Below, piece after piece: positions 8,695-18,236 of a stretch of DNA of 64,000 bases. Positions within the stretch are counted from its first letter, which is position 1; the number at the start of each line of letters is the position of its first letter. The position numbers were made by a program, and so were the translations under genes. The notes beneath the pieces are model-generated. The model saw nothing but the letters and a program-made list of their open reading frames with translations. It made no database searches and had not been told where the DNA came from. This stretch comes from an uncultured Clostridia bacterium (lineage in GTDB: Bacteria > Bacillota > Clostridia > Oscillospirales > Ruminococcaceae), in contig CANRLW010000002.1 of assembly GCA_947631575.1 (NCBI GenBank), forward strand, positions 1-64,000. The letters run 5' to 3'.

Positions 8695-10437
8695 ATGATT
8701 ATTATGAAACAATCGCGGCTTATGAAAAGGTTTATGCCGTATTTTAAACCATACTGGAAAACTCTCGCGCTTGATCTTCTATGCGCGGCGCTTACTACGC
8801 TGTGTGAGATAGTTCTGCCTATGCTCGTGAGATATATAGCGCAAGTCGGAATTGACGATATTACAAAGCTGACTGTGGAGCTTATTCTAAAAGTCGCGGC
8901 AGTTTATCTTGTGCTTAGGATAATAGACGTTACGGCGCAGTATTTTATGTCAAACGTCGGTCATGTCATGGGCGCGAAAATTGAAACGGATATGCGTTCG
9001 GCTCTGTTCAGGCATATTGAAAAGCTGTCGTTCGGGTATTTTGCGGAAACAAAAGTAGGTCAGCTTATGGCGAGGATAACGAGCGACCTGTTTGACGTTA
9101 CGGAATTTGCTCACCACTGCCCCGAAGAATTTTTCATTGCGGGACTTAAAATAGTGGTTTCGTTTACTATACTCTGCACGATAAATGTTCCGCTCTCGCT
9201 GATTATTTTCGCAATAGTGCCGATAATGGCGATAGTCTGCGGAAAATTCAACCACAAGATGCGCGCTACATTTGCCAGGAACAGAAAGCAGGTAGGCGAA
9301 GTCAACGCTCAGGTCGAGGACAGCCTGCTTGGCATAAGGGTCGTAAAATCCTTTACGGGAGAACAGCGCGAGATAGAAAAGTTTGAGCGCGGAAACCGCG
9401 AATGGCTCGACATAAAGCGCGAGAACTACCGCTATATGGGAGCTTTCAACGCTACGACGAGAGCCTTTGACGGGCTTATGTACATTGCGGTCATTCTGGG
9501 CGGCGGGCTGTTTATGATGAACGGGCAGATAACGCCCGCGGATCTTATGGCGTACTTACTGTATGTTACTACGCTGCTTGCGACAATAAGAAGGATAGTT
9601 GAATTTACCGAGCAATTCCAGCGCGGAATGACGGGCATAGAGAGATTTTTTGAGGTAATGGACGTAGAGCCCGACATAAAAAATCCCGAAAACGCGAAAA
9701 AGCCCGAAAAGATAACGGGCAACATAACGTTTTCGGACGTCAGCTTTTCATACAAGGACGATCCCGATACGGCGATACTAAGCCACCTTGACCTTGACAT
9801 AAAGGCGGGGAGGTCGGTTGCGCTAGTAGGTCCATCGGGCGGCGGCAAGACTACTATCTGCAACCTTATCCCGCGGTTTTATGATGTGACGGCGGGGAGC
9901 GTGAAGATAGACGGGATAGATGTAAGAGAAATGGATCTTGACACCCTGCGCGGGAATATAGGGATAGTTCAGCAGGACGTTTATCTGTTTTCGGGGACGA
10001 TATTTGAGAACATCGCCTACGGACGACCAAACGCAACGGAAGAAGAAATAATTGAGGCGGCAAAAAAGGCGGGCGCGCATGAATTTATAATGTCAACTCC
10101 CAACGGCTATCAGACCTATGTCGGTGAGCGCGGAGTAAGGCTTTCGGGCGGGCAGAAACAAAGGCTGTCCATAGCGAGGGTATTTTTAAAAGACCCGCCG
10201 CTGCTTATTCTTGACGAGGCAACGAGCGCACTCGACAACCAGTCGGAGCATATCGTTCAGCAGTCGCTCGAAAGGCTCGCCGAGGGGAGAACGGTATTGA
10301 CCATAGCGCATAGGCTTACGACTATAAGAAATGCGGACAAGATAGTTGTTCTCACAGAAAACGGAATCTGCGAACAGGGAACGCATGAAGAGCTGCTCGA
10401 AAAGGGCGGGGTTTATGCGATGCTGTACAACATATAA
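8695..10437 (+). CDS. ABC transporter ATP-binding protein/permease (MsbA/MDR-like exporter)
   Basis: N-terminal TMD; Walker A GPSGGGKTT; signature LSGGQKQRLSIAR; Walker B LLILDEATSALD. Confidence 0.95.
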   Translation: MIIMKQSRLMKRFMPYFKPYWKTLALDLLCAALTTLCEIVLPMLVRYIAQVGIDDITKLTVELILKVAAVYLVLRIIDVTAQYFMSNVGHVMGAKIETDMRSALFRHIEKLSFGYFAETKVGQLMARITSDLFDVTEFAHHCPEEFFIAGLKIVVSFTILCTINVPLSLIIFAIVPIMAIVCGKFNHKMRATFARNRKQVGEVNAQVEDSLLGIRVVKSFTGEQREIEKFERGNREWLDIKRENYRYMGAFNATTRAFDGLMYIAVILGGGLFMMNGQITPADLMAYLLYVTTLLATIRRIVEFTEQFQRGMTGIERFFEVMDVEPDIKNPENAKKPEKITGNITFSDVSFSYKDDPDTAILSHLDLDIKAGRSVALVGPSGGGKTTICNLIPRFYDVTAGSVKIDGIDVREMDLDTLRGNIGIVQQDVYLFSGTIFENIAYGRPNATEEEIIEAAKKAGAHEFIMSTPNGYQTYVGERGVRLSGGQKQRLSIARVFLKDPPLLILDEATSALDNQSEHIVQQSLERLAEGRTVLTIAHRLTTIRNADKIVVLTENGICEQGTHEELLEKGGVYAMLYNI

Positions 10438-10460
10438 AAACGCAAAGCGAACTAAGTACG

Positions 10461-10530
10461 CAAGGGGGAAAACCTTTTGAAAAAGGTTTTCCCCCTTGAC
10501 CCTCTTTCCAAAACTTTTACGTGCCGCCGC
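10461..10530. repeat. Dispersed palindromic intergenic element, copy A
   Basis: CAAGGGGGAAAACCTTTT-GAA-AAAGGTTTTCCCCCTTG followed by ACCCTCTTTCCAAAACTTTTACGTGC; resembles 15549-15615. Confidence 0.6.
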
Positions 10531-10570
10531 TGACGCGGCGGAGCAATCGTTTTTTATCCTCCCAAACGCT

Positions 10571-10622
10571 CATACATAGATGATTTATACATTCCATTGT
10601 CGTTCTGCCAGATCCCTCTGAA
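10571..10622 (-). pseudogene. Decayed partial copy of the SUKH-3 gene C-terminus
   Basis: 10579-10620 is highly similar to 10769-10813 in the intact gene; minus strand encodes GRTTMECINHL in one frame, with RGI in another. Confidence 0.7.
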
Positions 10623-10677
10623 TGAGAGAGAATACTGCTAAATGTGTTTACAATTTTCGCAAGGGAGAGCATAAATT

Positions 10678-11565
10678 TTATATATCTGATTGTGTTTGGT
10701 CGTGTTTTATAGGATCATTATTAAATTCATCTATATCAAAAAGCCAACCATAAGAATTTTTAACCAAATGATTTATACATTCCATTGTAGTTCTTCCTAA
10801 AGGGATCCCTCTTGCTTTGAGGATACCGTTTGGATCAATATAACAGGGAAAATCCATTGTGTTGACAACTGTTAACGGATATTCGCTGTGGTTATGCGTA
10901 TCCATATCGGTTTTAAACTCCGAATTGTATATCGGCATATTCTCTAATATCTCATTAAGTGATAAGAAACGACACCTTTCAGAATACGGATTCACTGTTA
11001 TCCCGCTAAATTCCCTTATAAAATTCAGTTGTGCATTTGAAAGAACAATATTTCTCCTATACAGCTCGTTAGAAAATGCTGTAACATCAACACATCGTCC
11101 CTCATACCACCCGGCTTTCCTTAGAACTGTGTAAACGCTTTCTTTAATTATAGGATGAAAATCGAATTCTACCGAAAGCAAGAAATCAAAGAATTCTTCC
11201 TCGTTTCTTGCTATCAATTCATGTTTGTAATCGTAGAATTTTCCGTCTGATGACATATATATCGTTTTAATTATGCCGGCAAGCCCTGCTATATACCCGT
11301 TATAAAATACTGTTTTGTTAATATCCGTCCAAAATTCGGCTGAATCAAAACTCGGTCCCACCACAAATTCCAAAACGTCATCAGATTTGTTTTCAGGTCT
11401 TTTGAACACAGCATTGCCGATCCATTTTGAAAATTCAATTATTGCATTGATATCCGTGTCATTTTCATTGCATTTATCACTGATAACGCTTTCGACATTA
11501 TCGTCTCTTGATTTAAAAGACTGCAAATATTTTTGAGCTGACTTTAAAAAGTCTTGTCTTGTCAT
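10678..11565 (-). CDS. SUKH-3 domain (immunity-like) protein
   Basis: 'VLRKAGWYEGRCVDVTAFSNELYRRNIVLSNAQLNFIREFSGITVN' matches the SUKH-3 consensus (AGW..GR.VD...FL.EFGG..V). Confidence 0.65.
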   Translation of the reverse strand: MTRQDFLKSAQKYLQSFKSRDDNVESVISDKCNENDTDINAIIEFSKWIGNAVFKRPENKSDDVLEFVVGPSFDSAEFWTDINKTVFYNGYIAGLAGIIKTIYMSSDGKFYDYKHELIARNEEEFFDFLLSVEFDFHPIIKESVYTVLRKAGWYEGRCVDVTAFSNELYRRNIVLSNAQLNFIREFSGITVNPYSERCRFLSLNEILENMPIYNSEFKTDMDTHNHSEYPLTVVNTMDFPCYIDPNGILKARGIPLGRTTMECINHLVKNSYGWLFDIDEFNNDPIKHDQTQSDI

Positions 11566-11603
11566 GGTATTCTCCTAACTCAAAATTTGCTTTGATCAAT
11601 ACA

Positions 11604-11632
11604 ACAAAGACCGCAAATCTGCGGTCTTTGTT
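11604..11632 (-). terminator. Intrinsic terminator of the oxoacid oxidoreductase operon
   Basis: AAAGACCGCA-GATT-TGCGGTCTTTGTT on minus strand. Confidence 0.7.
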
Positions 11633-11639
11633 AGAATGA

Positions 11640-12170
11640 TCATTCGTTCATACCAAGCTCTATTGCTTTAAAATTGTTTTTTATGAGCTTTTCTTTTGTC
11701 GGCGGCACTACTTTTTCTATCGCCTTTTTCACGGTATCGAGCGTGAAAATTTTTGTTTCCTTTATTATCTTTCCGAGAAGTATCATGTTTGAACCGCCCT
11801 GAAGTCCGTTTTCGTTTGCCATTGAGGTTGACGGGAGATAGTAGCACGAAATGTCTTTTCTTTCGCATTTCGACTCGACGAGCGAGCTGTCAATAAACGC
11901 AAAGCCGTTCGGCTTTACGGCGTTTATGAACTTGTCAAACGAGGGCTGGTTCATTGCTACAAGTATATCGGGAGCAGTGACCAGCGGCGAGCCTATAGGC
12001 TCATCGGAAACGCAGACCGAACAGTTTGCCGTGCCGCCGCGCATTTCGGGTCCGTATGACGGGAGCCACGACAATTCTTTTCCGTCTGTCAGCGCGCAAT
12101 AAGCAAGGATCTTTCCTGCGAAAAGAACTCCCTGTCCGCCAAATCCCGCAAGCAGAATTTCAGTCGTCAT
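11640..12170 (-). CDS. 2-oxoacid:acceptor oxidoreductase gamma subunit
   Basis: 'EILLAGFGGQGVLFAGKILA...SWLPSYGPEMRGGTANC'; adjacent to beta subunit. Confidence 0.92.
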   Translation of the reverse strand: MTTEILLAGFGGQGVLFAGKILAYCALTDGKELSWLPSYGPEMRGGTANCSVCVSDEPIGSPLVTAPDILVAMNQPSFDKFINAVKPNGFAFIDSSLVESKCERKDISCYYLPSTSMANENGLQGGSNMILLGKIIKETKIFTLDTVKKAIEKVVPPTKEKLIKNNFKAIELGMNE

Positions 12171-12919
12171 TTCGTTTCCTCCCCCGTTATGTCCTTGTAT
12201 ACTCCGAGCGGATAGTACGGTATCATTTCGTCCTGCAACCGCTTTATTGCCTCAAGCGGCGTTAAACCCCAGTTTGTCGGGCAGGTCGAAAGCACCTCTA
12301 TTATTGAAAAGCCGCGCTTTTCCTTTTCATTTTCAAACGCTTTTCTTATCGCCTTTTTCGCCTCGCGGATATGCGGAACGCTGTCCACCGAAACCCTCTG
12401 CGCGAGAGCCACGCCGTCGAGCGTTGAAAGCATTTCGCACATTCTGACGGGATAGCCCGCTGTCTTTACGTCGCGCCCGTAGGGGGTTGTCTGCGTTATT
12501 TGTCCGGGAATTGTCGTGGGCGCCATCTGACCGCCTGTCATTCCGTAGATGGTATTGTTTATGAAAACAACGACGATGTTTTCGCCTCTTGCGGCGCTGT
12601 GTACGGTCTCGCACGTTCCTATAGCCGCAAGGTCGCCGTCGCCCTGATAGGTGAACACCGTCTTTTCGGGGTTTGCGCGCTTTACTCCCGTTGCAACTGC
12701 GGGAGCGCGTCCGTGCGGCGCCTCTATAACGTCGCAGCCGAAATAATCATACGCCATGACCGAACAACCGACGGGAACTACTCCCACGGTGTCGCCCTCT
12801 AAACCCATTTCGTCAATGACCTCGCAGATTATCCTGTGGACAATTCCATGTGTACAGCCGGGACAATAGTGCGTCGGAACATCAAGCAGCGATTTCGGAC
12901 GTTCAAATACGACTGCCAT
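12167..12919 (-). CDS. 2-oxoacid:ferredoxin oxidoreductase beta subunit (TPP-binding)
   Basis: 'HYCPGCTHGIVHRII...FTYQGDGDLAAIGTCE...NNTIYGMTGGQMAPTT'. Confidence 0.93.
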   Translation of the reverse strand: MAVVFERPKSLLDVPTHYCPGCTHGIVHRIICEVIDEMGLEGDTVGVVPVGCSVMAYDYFGCDVIEAPHGRAPAVATGVKRANPEKTVFTYQGDGDLAAIGTCETVHSAARGENIVVVFINNTIYGMTGGQMAPTTIPGQITQTTPYGRDVKTAGYPVRMCEMLSTLDGVALAQRVSVDSVPHIREAKKAIRKAFENEKEKRGFSIIEVLSTCPTNWGLTPLEAIKRLQDEMIPYYPLGVYKDITGEETK

Positions 12920-13995
12920 TACAGCTCACCTCCAAGCGTTTTTATCTTTTCAAGCACGTCTGCGGGGACAGGTATCGCGCCGCCTGTCCTGCCGTAGAAA
13001 TGTACGGGCTTTGAACAGTTTATCGCAAGCTTTACATCATCTATCATCTGCCCCATGGACATCTCCACATCGAGCAGGCACTTTGCCGTTTTTGCCGCCT
13101 CGTTCAACTCGTTTACGGGGAAAGGATAGAGCGTTTTCGGGCGGAACAGTCCTGCTTTTATGCCTATCTTTCTCGCCATATTTACGGCGGTCTTTGCCAC
13201 CCTTGCTGACGCTCCGTATGCGCACAGCAGAATGTCGCAGTCCTCCGTAAGATACAGCTCCGCGTCAGTTTCGTTTGCTTTTACGGTTTCATAGCGTTTA
13301 AAGCGCTCAACTACGAGCTTTTCAAGGTCGTCGGGCTGTAAGTAAAGTGAATTTATAATGTGATGAGGGCGCTTGAATTTATGTCCGTCAGCCGCCCAGC
13401 CGCTTTTGTCGCACTTGCTTTTTGACGGCTCGGGGAGCGAAACCGGCTCCATCATCTGCCCTAAAAGCCCGTCGGCTAGGAGCATTGCGGGCATACGGTA
13501 TTTCTCGGCGGTATCAAAAGCCTTTGGCACCATGTCCACCATTTCCTGGACAGACGCGGGCGCAAACACGAGAATATGAAAATCTCCGTGACCCATTGCC
13601 CTTGTAGCCTGCCAATAATCCGCCTGAGAGGGCTGTATTCCGCCAAGTCCCGGTCCGCCGCGCTGAACATTGACAATAAGCGCGGGTACGTCAGACGCGG
13701 CAAGGTATGAGATACCCTCGGACTTAAGCGAAATTCCGGGAGATGAAGAAGAGGTCATCGCTCTTACGCCCGTTGACGCCGCTCCCAGCACCATATTTAT
13801 CGCCGCTATCTCGCTCTCTGCCTGCAAGAAAACGCCGTTTACCTTTGGCATACGCTTTGCCATATATGCCGCAAGCTCGGTCTGAGGGGTTATGGGATAG
13901 CCGAAAAAGCACTTGCAGTCTGCGCGTATTGCCGATTCGGCAAGCGCCTCGTTCCCTTTCATAAGGTTTCTTTCAATTTTTTCCAACATCTCCAC
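12919..13995 (-). CDS. vorB: 2-oxoacid:ferredoxin oxidoreductase alpha subunit (VorB-like)
   Basis: 'FFGYPITPQTELAAYMAKRMP...MTSSSSPGISLKSEGISYLA'; operon context. Confidence 0.85.
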   Translation of the reverse strand: MEMLEKIERNLMKGNEALAESAIRADCKCFFGYPITPQTELAAYMAKRMPKVNGVFLQAESEIAAINMVLGAASTGVRAMTSSSSPGISLKSEGISYLAASDVPALIVNVQRGGPGLGGIQPSQADYWQATRAMGHGDFHILVFAPASVQEMVDMVPKAFDTAEKYRMPAMLLADGLLGQMMEPVSLPEPSKSKCDKSGWAADGHKFKRPHHIINSLYLQPDDLEKLVVERFKRYETVKANETDAELYLTEDCDILLCAYGASARVAKTAVNMARKIGIKAGLFRPKTLYPFPVNELNEAAKTAKCLLDVEMSMGQMIDDVKLAINCSKPVHFYGRTGGAIPVPADVLEKIKTLGGEL

Positions 13996-13996
13996 C

Positions 13997-14203
13997 TCAT
14001 TTCTCTACAACTACTGCACAATCGGGACACATTGTCGCGCACATTGCGCAGCCTATGCATTTTTCCTCGTCAGTACATACCGCGTAGAAATATCCCTTTT
14101 TGTTGCACTTTTCATTCTGAAGTGCCACAATGCCCTTGGGACAAGCCGCCGTACACAAGCCGCAGCCCTTGCAGCGCTCGGTTATTACCGTTATTTTTGC
14201 CAT
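13997..14203 (-). CDS. 4Fe-4S dicluster ferredoxin subunit
   Basis: Two CxxCxxCxxxCP motifs: CKGCGLCTAACP and CIGCAMCATMCP. Confidence 0.92.
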   Translation of the reverse strand: MAKITVITERCKGCGLCTAACPKGIVALQNEKCNKKGYFYAVCTDEEKCIGCAMCATMCPDCAVVVEK

Positions 14204-14228
14204 ACTGTTTCCTCCGCATTTTTCTTTT

Positions 14229-14903
14229 TTACTGCTCCCATACGGGTCTTACATAAACCTTTATCGGCAGCACATTTTCAATCTCTATCTTACCGCAAAG
14301 CTCTTCGGGGCAAGTTGTATACTTTATAGGCAGCCCCGCTTTTTCGGAAATTTCCCTTGCAAATTCCTGCGAATTTATGATAATATTGACTGTTGTTTCC
14401 GAGCCCAGATTTGTGTTGTTTACTATCGCGGTATGTTTCATACGAGAGGCGCTTTCTATTTCGTACATGAGCTTAATTGCCTCGTCGGGCGACTGTGTGA
14501 GGTATCTGCGCTCGTTTATCACATACAACATTTCAACATCACTTCGGGCGTTCAATTCTTCCGAGAATCTTCCGAGCGCGAATGCTCCCGCGTCATCGCC
14601 GCCGACGTCAACTATAAGGTACTCGTACTTATCCGCAAGCCTTGAAAGATCAAACTGCAACGACGGAACATCAAGATTTGAATTAGCGAAATCGGGAGCG
14701 ACAAGGGTTATTCCCGATTTTTCAAAAAGCTCTTTAAAGTCCGCCGCTCTGAAATAGGGGTTTACAATATCAAGGTCGGCTACCGCGCAATTCCCCCGCA
14801 TAATAGCTAAATTTACCGCGAGGTTTGTTTTTCCGCTGCCGTAATGTCCGGTAATAATTGTAATTTTCTTCAACGCCTCACCCCCGTTTTTCGTAAACTG
14901 CAT
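14229..14903 (-). CDS. P-loop ATP/GTP-binding protein (CobQ/MinD-like nucleotide-binding)
   Basis: 'ITIITGHYGSGKTNLAVNLA...NCAVADLDIVNPYFR'. Confidence 0.8.
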   Translation of the reverse strand: MQFTKNGGEALKKITIITGHYGSGKTNLAVNLAIMRGNCAVADLDIVNPYFRAADFKELFEKSGITLVAPDFANSNLDVPSLQFDLSRLADKYEYLIVDVGGDDAGAFALGRFSEELNARSDVEMLYVINERRYLTQSPDEAIKLMYEIESASRMKHTAIVNNTNLGSETTVNIIINSQEFAREISEKAGLPIKYTTCPEELCGKIEIENVLPIKVYVRPVWEQ

Positions 14904-14974
14904 AATAACATTTTACAACAATTGACCGAAGTTGTCAACAGCTATCTTACTTTTTTATCTGCTTTTCACAAAAC

Positions 14975-15003
14975 TTGACAAAGACGTTTTAATATGTTAA
15001 GAT
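14975..15003 (+). promoter_or_regulatory. Promoter for a small ORF
   Basis: TTGACA-17 bp-TAAGAT, followed by AGGAGG RBS at 15011. Confidence 0.65.
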
Positions 15004-15017
15004 TACAATAAGGAGGA

Positions 15018-15269
15018 ATGAGCATGAGTAAAAATTTAAAATTCGGTGAAATAAGAGAATACATTTCGCGCGTTGACGGCATTTCTATCTGCATAAAGGA
15101 AACGCTGAACTATGAGCTTTACAACTTCATATCCGAAGTTCCTGAAAAATACGACGGCTATTATCTTTACGGCATAGGGGCGCTTAACGAGCCGTTTGAA
15201 AACAGCGGCTATAAAACTCATCTCGCGCTCGAAATAATGCTTTCGGAAAAGCCGAGGGTTGAGGACTAA
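15018..15269 (+). CDS. Small hypothetical protein (start may be 15024)
   Basis: Promoter and AGGAGG RBS precede an 81-83 aa ORF not overlapping any other gene. Confidence 0.7.
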   Translation: MSMSKNLKFGEIREYISRVDGISICIKETLNYELYNFISEVPEKYDGYYLYGIGALNEPFENSGYKTHLALEIMLSEKPRVED

Positions 15270-15431
15270 ACGTAATAGCAAAGCTTTTTTATTTGTTGCT
15301 TTAGTTCAAACGCACACGCCCACAACAAGTTTCTCTCAATTATCACTTTTGGATAATCTTAACGAACTTCTTTCCCGCTCCATTGTAAATGCACATTAAA
15401 GGCTGTTCCACGCCCGAAACATCTCTATAAA

Positions 15432-15492
15432 ATTGCCGTTTTAAAGCACGGCTTTGAAACGGCAATGTGGGGAAAACTCTTGTTTTCCCCAC
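15432..15492. repeat. Two adjacent intergenic palindromes
   Basis: ATTGCCGTTTT...AAACGGCAAT (15432-15466) and GTGGGGAAAAC...GTTTTCCCCAC (15467-15492). Confidence 0.6.
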
Positions 15493-15548
15493 ATCCCCAG
15501 ATTCAATGCCGAAGGCATTTAATCTGATGCGCTTGCTTACGCGTTATT

Positions 15549-15615
15549 GAGGGAAAACTTTTTTGAAAAAAAGTTTTCCCTCAAACTCCCTTTTCAAAAA
15601 ACTTTCGTGCACCCG
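15549..15615. repeat. Dispersed palindromic intergenic element, copy B
   Basis: GAGGGAAAACTTTTTT-GAAAAAAAGTTTTCCCTC then AAACTCCCTTTTCAAAAAACTTTCGTGC; same layout as copy A. Confidence 0.6.
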
Positions 15616-15696
15616 TCCATATGGCGGTTTGAACGGAAAAGTGGTCCGCCGCTCAGAACAGTTTCCAGCCTCCAGCCTCTAATCTCTAGCCTCTAT

Positions 15697-16911
15697 TCAG
15701 GGCAGATAATCCACAATTTTAAGCTGTTCGTCAAATGTTGCCTTGGCGAAACTATATGAAAATCCCGGGCAGCCATGCTTTGCGGCAAGCTCTTCGGTAT
15801 AATCTTCCCAGCGGTATATTTTCAGGTTGCTGTTTGCCGCGTCATTGTCATAATGTGTAACTATCGGCAGCGCCTCGGGCTCGGAAAGCGTTATCTCTCC
15901 CGTTTCAAGATCCTTTGTTATAGTCAGCTCGCCTATCATTCCCAATACTCCAAGCGGAATGTCCATATGTGAAACAAAATTTCCAAGGCAATAGAACACA
16001 AACGCATTTCCACCGTCGGGCTTTGTGACCCATTCCATAGGCTGGAGCGTGTGTGCCTGGGTACCTATTATGATATCCGCGCCCCAATCAACAAGATCCT
16101 GTGTCATCTTTTTCTGCGTTTGCTGTACCTCGCCTGTTGTTTCCAGACCGTAATGCGGACTTACTACCACAACGTCCGCCAGCTCGTCCGCTTTATTCAC
16201 AAGCTTTTTCACACGCTCCGTCTGACCAAGATATGTTATGCTCATATCCGAGCCGCTCGGAAGTTCATGACCCTGGTTTATATACTCCATAAATCCCAGA
16301 AACGCAAACGTTATACCGTTTATCTCAACAACGGGAATTTCGTCCTCTTTTTCCCTTGTTGACGCACCGTATACAAGGCTTTCGGGGTGGTTTTCCGACC
16401 ACCATTTGAGAGTTGATTTAAGCCCCGCAGCGCCCTTATCAAGAACATGGTTATTGCTTATCGAAAATGCGTCAAAGCCTATATCTACCATTAGATCTCC
16501 GCATTCTCCCGGAGTGGCAAAATCGGGATAACCCGACGCGGGATAATCGTCGGTAATTATGGTTTCCTGATTTAACACCGCATAGTCCGCCGCCGCGACA
16601 ATGTCCTTTACATCCTCATACATATAGCTGAAATCATAGCCGCTTTTTCCTGCGTTCTGTGCATACTTCTTTGCTTGGTCATAAAGCGTAGTATGTATAA
16701 GATTGTCTCCCGCGCAAAGAAGTCTTACGCTGGGATTTTCAGGAAGTGGTGTGTTTTCCTCCGAAGAAGAGTTGATTTCTGAATCAGATGATACCCCACC
16801 GGCAGATGAATTCGAGCTCAAACTACTCTGAGACTGCGAATTGTCGGGTGTCTGAGTACACCCCGCAAGCAAGCATGCCGAAATTAAAACAGGCAGAAAT
16901 TTCTTTTTCAT
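15697..16911 (-). CDS. CapA-family lipoprotein (poly-gamma-glutamate synthesis-type metallophosphatase)
   Basis: Lipobox 'LISACLLAGC'; 'VRLLCAGDNLIH', 'VLNQETI', 'SNNHVLDKG', 'VVVSPHYGLE', 'GADIIIGTQAHTLQPME'. Confidence 0.88.
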   Translation of the reverse strand: MKKKFLPVLISACLLAGCTQTPDNSQSQSSLSSNSSAGGVSSDSEINSSSEENTPLPENPSVRLLCAGDNLIHTTLYDQAKKYAQNAGKSGYDFSYMYEDVKDIVAAADYAVLNQETIITDDYPASGYPDFATPGECGDLMVDIGFDAFSISNNHVLDKGAAGLKSTLKWWSENHPESLVYGASTREKEDEIPVVEINGITFAFLGFMEYINQGHELPSGSDMSITYLGQTERVKKLVNKADELADVVVVSPHYGLETTGEVQQTQKKMTQDLVDWGADIIIGTQAHTLQPMEWVTKPDGGNAFVFYCLGNFVSHMDIPLGVLGMIGELTITKDLETGEITLSEPEALPIVTHYDNDAANSNLKIYRWEDYTEELAAKHGCPGFSYSFAKATFDEQLKIVDYLP

Positions 16912-16947
16912 TGTTATGATCCTTTCTGATACTTAATGTTAAAAATA

Positions 16948-18177
16948 TTACGGCAGGTAGTCCACTACCTTTAATACCTTTTCAAATTGTTTTTCGGCAA
17001 AGCTATAGCTGAAATAAGGACAGCCGTGTTTTTTAGCCAGCTCCTCGGTGTAATTTTCAAAACGATATACCGTTATGTTTGAATAATTACTTCCATAGTG
17101 TGTTACTATAGGTGTTGCCTCGGGCTCGGAAAGAACTATCTTTCCCGTATCAAGCTCTTTTGTAACCGTCAGTCCGCCTATCATTCCCAGCATTCCAAGG
17201 GGCTGATCCATCGCCGAAACAAGGTTTCCGAGGCAGTAGAACACAAACGCCTCTCCGCCGTCGGGCTTTGTGACATATTCCATAGGCTGGGCGGTGTGGG
17301 GCTGGGTTCCAATGATTATATCCGCTCCCCAGTTTACGAGGTTTTGAGTTATCTGCTTTTGATCTTCGGTAACTTCGTTTGATACCTCAAGTCCGTAATG
17401 CGGACTTACTACCACTACATCGGCAAGCTTGTCCGCTTTTTCAACAAGCATTTTCACACGTTCTGTTTCTTTAAGATATGTTATGCTCATATCCGAGCCG
17501 CTCGGAAGTGAAAGCCCGTTTGTATGTTCCATAAATCCCAGAAACGCAAACGTTATGCCGTTTATCTCCGCAACGGGGATATCGTCCTCTTTTTCCTTTT
17601 CCGATGCGCCGTATAAAATAATTTCAGGATGCTTTTCCGACCAATATTTCAGTGTTGCCTTTAAGCCCGCCTCGCCCTTATCAAGAAGGTGGTTGTTGCT
17701 GACGGATACGGCGTCAAAGCCTATTTCTATCATCTGATCGCCGCAGGATTCGGGCGTACAGAACGAAGGATAATTTGACGGCTCAAACTCATCTGTTATT
17801 ATCGTTTCCTGATTAAGTACGGCAAGATCCGCCGAGGAAATTATTTCTCTTACATCTTCGTAAACAGGCAGAAAATCATAACCGCTGCCGCCTGTTCTTC
17901 TGCTTGCCTGCTTATAGATAGGGCTGTGTATCAGGTTATCGCCCGCGCACACTAACCTTACGGACGGATCGGGCAATTTCTCGGAAGGCTCGGAATTTTC
18001 CGGCTGTTCGGAAGAAGATGTAGAATTGTTTTCGGAATTATTCGGGACGATGTACAAACTACTGTTTGACGCGTCGGACGAATTTTCACCTGTCACCGCA
18101 CACCCTGCGAGCAAAACGGCAGAAATTATTATCGGAATAATTTTTTTCATTTTATAAAGACCTTTCCAAAGCTGCAA
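16948..18177 (-). CDS. CapA-family lipoprotein, tandem paralog
   Basis: Same motifs and extensive colinear similarity with 15697-16911; likely start at the internal MKKIIPIIISAVLLAGC. Confidence 0.88.
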   Translation of the reverse strand: MQLWKGLYKMKKIIPIIISAVLLAGCAVTGENSSDASNSSLYIVPNNSENNSTSSSEQPENSEPSEKLPDPSVRLVCAGDNLIHSPIYKQASRRTGGSGYDFLPVYEDVREIISSADLAVLNQETIITDEFEPSNYPSFCTPESCGDQMIEIGFDAVSVSNNHLLDKGEAGLKATLKYWSEKHPEIILYGASEKEKEDDIPVAEINGITFAFLGFMEHTNGLSLPSGSDMSITYLKETERVKMLVEKADKLADVVVVSPHYGLEVSNEVTEDQKQITQNLVNWGADIIIGTQPHTAQPMEYVTKPDGGEAFVFYCLGNLVSAMDQPLGMLGMIGGLTVTKELDTGKIVLSEPEATPIVTHYGSNYSNITVYRFENYTEELAKKHGCPYFSYSFAEKQFEKVLKVVDYLP

Positions 18178-18236
18178 CTTTTAATCGGACTTTCTCTACA
18201 GTTATAAGCCTGACTTTTATATATTCTGATTTGATG

